A DNA stretch of 8,607 nucleotides, from positions 1-8,607 of the forward strand of contig SXYT01000141.1 of assembly GCA_005788205.1 (NCBI GenBank), given 5' to 3'. This document shows, piece by piece, positions 5,612 to 8,607 of this stretch (the first letter of the stretch is position 1; the number at the start of each line of letters is the position of its first letter). The position numbers were made by a program, and so were the translations under genes. This stretch comes from Actinomycetota bacterium (GTDB taxonomy: Bacteria; Actinomycetota; Acidimicrobiia; Acidimicrobiales; Ilumatobacteraceae). Below the pieces are notes generated by a model that worked only from the letters and a program-made list of their open reading frames with translations, did no database searches and had not been told where the DNA came from.

Positions 5612-6479
5612 GCACGCCCCCGTCACGCGCGGCGAGCCCCTCGCGCACGAGGTCATCCACCAGGCGCCGCGCCCGCGTGGTGTCCTGGTCGAGCCCCATC
5701 GCGGCGATGACGTCCGCCTCCGGCCGGCACCCACTGGCGAGGGCCTTCATCGCCCTCCCCCTCGCCTGCCTGTCGGAACCCTCGAACCTCGCCTGCGGCC
5801 GGCTCGCCCCCGCCGATGCCGGTGCGGGATCCACGGCACCGTCACGCGAGGCCGCGTGCCAGCGGCAGGACGACGCGACGGGGCACGCCTCGCACGACGG
5901 GTTGCGCGCGGTGCACACGCGCGCACCGAGGTCCATGATCACCTGGTTCCACTCCCACGCCAGGCCCCGCGGGACCAGCGCATCGGCGCGGACCTGCAGC
6001 TCGCGGGCGCTCATCGATGAATTGTCCAGCCTCGACAGAACGCGCGACACGTTGGTGTCCACCACTGCGGCGTCCTCACCGTGGGCGAACGCAAGAACGG
6101 CACGTGCCGTGTACTGGCCCACGCCGGGGAGCGCGAGCAGTCCCTCGAGCGTTGCCGGGACTTCGCCGGCGTGGTCGCGCACGATCACGGACGCGGCGTC
6201 GCGGAGGTTGCGGCAACGGCGCGGGTAGCCGAGACCCTGCCACAGCTGGAGCGCGTCCCCCAGCGGGGTGGCGGCGAGTGCGGCGGGCGAAGGGAACGAC
6301 TGCATGAACGGCGCGTACTTCGGCATCACGCGCGCCACTGACGTCTGCTGCAGCATGACCTCGCTGACGAGCACGGCCCAGGGGTGGCGCGTGCGCCTCC
6401 ACGGCAGGTCCCTCAGTTCGGTGCCGCCCCACGGGAGCAGGGCGACGACGATCCTCTCGTCGCGGGTCAGCCGGCCCAC
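5598..6479 (-). CDS. mutY: A/G-specific adenine DNA glycosylase MutY
   Basis: A 293-residue HhH-GPD base-excision repair enzyme that removes adenine mispaired with 8-oxoguanine. The catalytic Glu40 lies in VSEVMLQQT, the helix-hairpin-helix in LPGVGQYTARAVLAF (about 117-131) and the catalytic Asp141 in VVDTNVSRVL. The [4Fe-4S] loop has C189-x6-C196-x2-C199-x5-C205. The two catalytic residues fall close to E. coli Glu37 and Asp138. After the cluster there are only about 88 residues, including FEGSDRQARGRAM and a short winged-helix-like end. The usual C-terminal NUDIX-type 8-oxoG recognition domain is missing, as in other short actinobacterial MutY proteins. The frame is open to 6560, but GTG at 6479 is preferred, because AGGA lies 3 nt upstream and the extra residues are Pro/Arg-rich. 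It overlaps the MaoC-like gene by 13 bp, implying co-transcription. Confidence 0.93.
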   Translation of the reverse strand: MGRLTRDERIVVALLPWGGTELRDLPWRRTRHPWAVLVSEVMLQQTSVARVMPKYAPFMQSFPSPAALAATPLGDALQLWQGLGYPRRCRNLRDAASVIVRDHAGEVPATLEGLLALPGVGQYTARAVLAFAHGEDAAVVDTNVSRVLSRLDNSSMSARELQVRADALVPRGLAWEWNQVIMDLGARVCTARNPSCEACPVASSCRWHAASRDGAVDPAPASAGASRPQARFEGSDRQARGRAMKALASGCRPEADVIAAMGLDQDTTRARRLVDDLVREGLAARDGGVLRLP

Positions 6480-6982
6480 ACGTCCTGGCCGTCGTGGGGA
6501 CGGCGGCGCGCGGGCGCGAACTCGCGCTTCCACACCATCACACGGCGGCGGAAGTAGCACACTTCCTTGCCGTCCTGGTTGAAGCCCTTGGTCTCCACCG
6601 TCACGACGCCGCGGTCGTTCTTCGACTTGCTCTCGGCCACGTCGAGCACGCGGGTCTCGGCATGGATGGTGTCGCCATGGAACGTGGGGAACTTGTGCTG
6701 CAGGGTCTCGACCTCGAGGTTCGCGATCGCCGCGCCGCTCACGTCCGGCACGCTCATTCCGAGCACGAGCGAGTAGACGAGGTTGCCCACCACCACGTTG
6801 CGGCCCTGCACGCTCTCGCTCGCGAACCAGTCGTTCGTGTGGAGAGGATGGTGGTTCATGGTGATCATGCAGAACAGGTGATCGTCGTACTCCGTGATCG
6901 TCTTGCCCGGCCAGTGCCGGTAGATGTCACCGACGGCGAAGTCCTCGAGGCAGCGGCCGAATGGGCGTTCGTGGGTTGTCAT
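6467..6982 (-). CDS. MaoC-like (hotdog-fold) acyl-CoA hydratase/dehydratase
   Basis: A 171-residue single-hotdog protein. The motif MNHHPLHTN (42-50) corresponds to the hydratase-2 motif GDxNPLHxD, with Asn43 at the usual Asp position. That variant is found in MaoC proteins resembling mesaconyl-CoA or beta-methylmalyl-CoA hydratases. The segment VVGNLVYSLVLGM (64-76) and the strand region LQHKFPTFHGDTI (94-106) fit the fold. It probably adds or removes water on an enoyl-CoA; the substrate is unknown, and no CoA ligase, transferase or lyase is encoded nearby. The C-terminal tail is Arg-rich and may be disordered. ATG at 6982 has no Shine-Dalgarno sequence but has TAGCGT 8 nt upstream. It lies 11 bp after the YbhN-like stop and overlaps mutY by 13 bp. 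Confidence 0.87.
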   Translation of the reverse strand: MTTHERPFGRCLEDFAVGDIYRHWPGKTITEYDDHLFCMITMNHHPLHTNDWFASESVQGRNVVVGNLVYSLVLGMSVPDVSGAAIANLEVETLQHKFPTFHGDTIHAETRVLDVAESKSKNDRGVVTVETKGFNQDGKEVCYFRRRVMVWKREFAPARRRPHDGQDVWAG

Positions 6983-6990
6983 GGCGTCAG

Positions 6991-6996
6991 ACGCTA
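6991..6996 (-). promoter_or_regulatory. candidate -10 element (TAGCGT) of the MaoC-like gene
   Basis: TAGCGT on the minus strand is followed by 8 nt and ATG at 6982. Its first three bases are the TAG stop codon of the YbhN-like gene. It is the same hexamer as the MBL gene -10. No -35 is apparent, so it may be a coincidence of the stop codon. Confidence 0.33.
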
Positions 6997-8175
6997 CTCA
7001 GGCCTGTCCTGCCCGCCCGTATCGTCGTTGTACTCGAGGTCCCCGGGGTTGAAACGCGGCATCTCGAACTGGCCGGTGCGGTCGCGGGGGGCGTACCGCT
7101 CCACCCAGTCCGCGGTGGTGAGCCCGCGTTTCGCCTCGGCCTCGGCGACCTTCTTCAGCGACGAAAGCCGGTGGGACCTGTCGATCGAGAACCTGCCGAT
7201 GCGCAGCGTGAGGTAGCTCAACCACCCGATGAACGTCGGCAGCCAGTACTGGGCCACGCGGTAGGAGAGGACACCGATGGCAGCGGTGGAACTCGCCGTG
7301 CCGAAACCGATGAGCGACGGGATGTACACGCCCTCGACGATCCCGAGACCGCCCGGGGTGATCGGGATCACCGACAGCACGTTCGCCAGGCCGAAGGAGA
7401 CGATCAGTGCGACCGGGTCGAGCGACTCTCCGAACGCGCGGAGGAACACCCACAGTGACGCCGCATCGACCAACCAGTTCGCGGTTGCGTACGCGATGAT
7501 CTTCGTGAGCATCGTGCGGTCCTGCCAGAGACCCTCGATGCGCGTGCCGAGGTGCGCGAGAACCTCCGCGGCGTGATGCTCGTCCTGGCCGAAACGGCGG
7601 GCCACGGAGCGCACCACCCGTTCCGCCCGTCCCTGGCCCTCGACCAGGCCGAACACGATGAACCCGGCGAATGCCATGAGGACGACGCCGACGATCGCAG
7701 CCGTCGTGTAGATGGGGCTCACGCCGCTCGTCGGGATCGAGACGATGAGACCGACCCACAGGATGACGTTCAGCACCACGGCGGACCCGATGCCGGCGGT
7801 GGCGAGGGCGAACGCGGTGTCGGGGCCCTTCACGCCGCTCATCGTGAGGAGTCTGAAGCCGAGCGCCGTGCTGGCGGCGCTGCCGCCGGGCATCACGTTG
7901 CCGAGCGCCTTGGTGCTCAGCTGGATGCGGAAGAGCCGCAGGAGCGAGATGTCGTCCCCGTCCCCGCCGAGCGCCGCTTTCGTGAGCATGGAGTAGAAGA
8001 ACAGCGAGATCATCTGCAGGCCGAATCCGGCGAGCAGCAGGTTCGGCTCGATGCGGTTGAGGTCGTGCGCGGCGTCGAAGAACTGGGGCACGAGGGGCAG
8101 GATGATCCAGTACGCCACGAGGGCGATGACGACCATCTGGATCGTGCGTCTCAGACCCGGGCGGCGGCTACTCAT
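6994..8175 (-). CDS. YbhN-like polytopic membrane protein (LPG synthase TM / flippase-like domain)
   Basis: A 393-residue membrane protein with about seven to eight hydrophobic helices between residues 12 and 327. Two conserved loops typical of the YbhN/UPF0104 family are present: GNVMPGGSAAS (92-102) and PITPGGLGIVEG (271-282). The family shares the membrane domain of lysyl-phosphatidylglycerol synthase and is linked to lipid translocation or to regulating polyisoprenoid and phospholipid flow. There is no MprF-like C-terminal synthase domain. A charged cytosolic tail of about 65 residues follows the last helix, with KKVAEAEAKRG and an Asp/Gly-rich end. ATG at 8175 is preferred over an in-frame TTG at 8205. 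It overlaps the upstream serine hydrolase stop in the arrangement ATGAGTAG, implying translational coupling. Confidence 0.88.
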   Translation of the reverse strand: MSSRRPGLRRTIQMVVIALVAYWIILPLVPQFFDAAHDLNRIEPNLLLAGFGLQMISLFFYSMLTKAALGGDGDDISLLRLFRIQLSTKALGNVMPGGSAASTALGFRLLTMSGVKGPDTAFALATAGIGSAVVLNVILWVGLIVSIPTSGVSPIYTTAAIVGVVLMAFAGFIVFGLVEGQGRAERVVRSVARRFGQDEHHAAEVLAHLGTRIEGLWQDRTMLTKIIAYATANWLVDAASLWVFLRAFGESLDPVALIVSFGLANVLSVIPITPGGLGIVEGVYIPSLIGFGTASSTAAIGVLSYRVAQYWLPTFIGWLSYLTLRIGRFSIDRSHRLSSLKKVAEAEAKRGLTTADWVERYAPRDRTGQFEMPRFNPGDLEYNDDTGGQDRPE

Positions 8176-8607
8176 CCCGTCCACTCTTGCCGCTCGGCGC
8201 CGCAACTTCGGGGAATGCGCGGATGAACGACACGAGCGTGTCCTGCACGTTCACGGGCATCGGTGCGGGCGACTTGCCGAGCCGCACGACGACAAGATCG
8301 CGTTCCGGCACGACGAACGTGAACTGGCCCTCGTACCCGAGTGCCGCCATGGACCCGGGCAGCGACGGCTCCAGCCACCAGTGGGCGCCGTACCCCGCTC
8401 CGTTCAACGGATCCGTGCCGAAGTACGCCCGGCCGTGGTCGACCCAGCCCCCCGGGAGCACCCTCTTCCCGTCCCACACACCGTCGTTGAGGTACAGCCA
8501 GCCGAACCGGGCGAAGTCGCGGGCGGTCGCGTACACGAAGGAGGAGCCGACAAAGGTGCCGGCCCTGTCGAACTTCGGGACTGCCGTGCTCATGCCGATC
8601 ACATCGA
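8168..8607 (-). CDS. serine hydrolase, beta-lactamase/PBP-like family (C-terminal part, 5' end outside window)
   Basis: An open frame enters from the right edge and continues for 145 codons to TAG at 8168-8170. The GTG at 8602 and ATG at 8593 are internal codons, not starts, because the homologous region is the C-terminal half. Recognisable are AGTFVGSSFVYATARDFARFG, YLNDGVWDGKRVLP, the Trp-rich GYGAHWWLEP and GYEGQFTFVVPERDLVVVRLG (near 8280-8345). The last of these occupies the place of the KTG or HxG box and reads YEG. The SxxK and YxN motifs must lie outside the window. Members of this class C-like family (PF00144 type) include esterases and peptidases as well as beta-lactamases, so resistance should not be assumed. 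It overlaps the YbhN-like gene by 8 bp. Confidence 0.87.
   Translation of the reverse strand, partial: DVIGMSTAVPKFDRAGTFVGSSFVYATARDFARFGWLYLNDGVWDGKRVLPGGWVDHGRAYFGTDPLNGAGYGAHWWLEPSLPGSMAALGYEGQFTFVVPERDLVVVRLGKSPAPMPVNVQDTLVSFIRAFPEVAAPSGKSGRDE

Noticed and set aside
4652..5734. Minus-strand open frame (360 codons) opposite the alpha/beta hydrolase
   Set aside because: It runs antisense to a gene with a complete catalytic triad and family motifs, and its own translation shows no domain.
6494..7216. Plus-strand open frame (240 codons) across the MaoC-like gene and the end of the YbhN-like gene
   Set aside because: Antisense to two supported genes, with no start context and no recognisable motif.
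8168..8607. Antibiotic resistance by a class C beta-lactamase
   Set aside because: Only the C-terminal part is visible, and the active-site SxxK and YxN motifs are outside the window. This family is mostly esterases and peptidases, so a resistance role is not supported.
1..8607. CRISPR array, transposon ends, phage genes or tRNA genes
   Set aside because: No spaced repeat series, terminal inverted repeats, transposase or integrase motifs, or tRNA-like cloverleaf was found on either strand by reading.

Overview
The window looks like an ordinary, tightly packed stretch of chromosome from a high-GC actinobacterium. The evidence is GC-rich codon use, GTG starts, an HxlR regulator with a Cys-rich tail, a MutY without a NUDIX domain, and repeated TANNNT -10 elements placed directly before start codons. 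Acidimicrobiia-type is my best guess from the gene mix, but this is inference. I see no mobile element, CRISPR array, tRNA, rRNA or phage gene, and no non-coding stretch longer than about 90 bases.

Layout, left to right. (1) Minus strand: a small ferredoxin (561-827) followed by an HxlR-family repressor (25-480). The repressor has its own control region with two inverted repeats. (2) Plus strand, divergent from the ferredoxin: an oligopeptidase B-like S9A serine peptidase (877-2910). (3) Minus strand unit read leftward: a metallo-beta-lactamase-fold hydrolase (3810-4646), a flavin reductase-like FMN protein (3283-3777) and a MauE/DoxX-like membrane protein (2903-3286). The last two overlap as GTGA. 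(4) Plus strand, divergent from that unit: an epoxide-hydrolase-like alpha/beta hydrolase (4733-5611). (5) Minus strand unit read leftward: the C-terminal part of a serine hydrolase of the beta-lactamase/PBP-like family (cut by the right edge), a YbhN-like membrane protein, a MaoC-like hydratase and MutY. These four overlap or nearly touch.

Packing is extreme: both convergent gene pairs overlap at their 3' ends (8 and 14 bp), and several co-directional pairs overlap. Most first genes of transcription units, and some genes inside units, show TANNNT 6-8 nt before the preferred start codon and no clear Shine-Dalgarno sequence. This suggests leaderless transcription. Genes overlapping an upstream gene (MauE-like, YbhN-like, MutY) lack the motif, as expected if they are translated by coupling or readthrough. 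I used this pattern with family length to choose shorter starts for the regulator, flavin reductase and MBL protein.

No clearly new multi-gene system is visible. The points most worth checking are the leaderless-promoter pattern, the two dyads in front of the HxlR gene, the Asp-for-Cys ferredoxin site, and the MBL/flavin reductase/MauE-like cluster.
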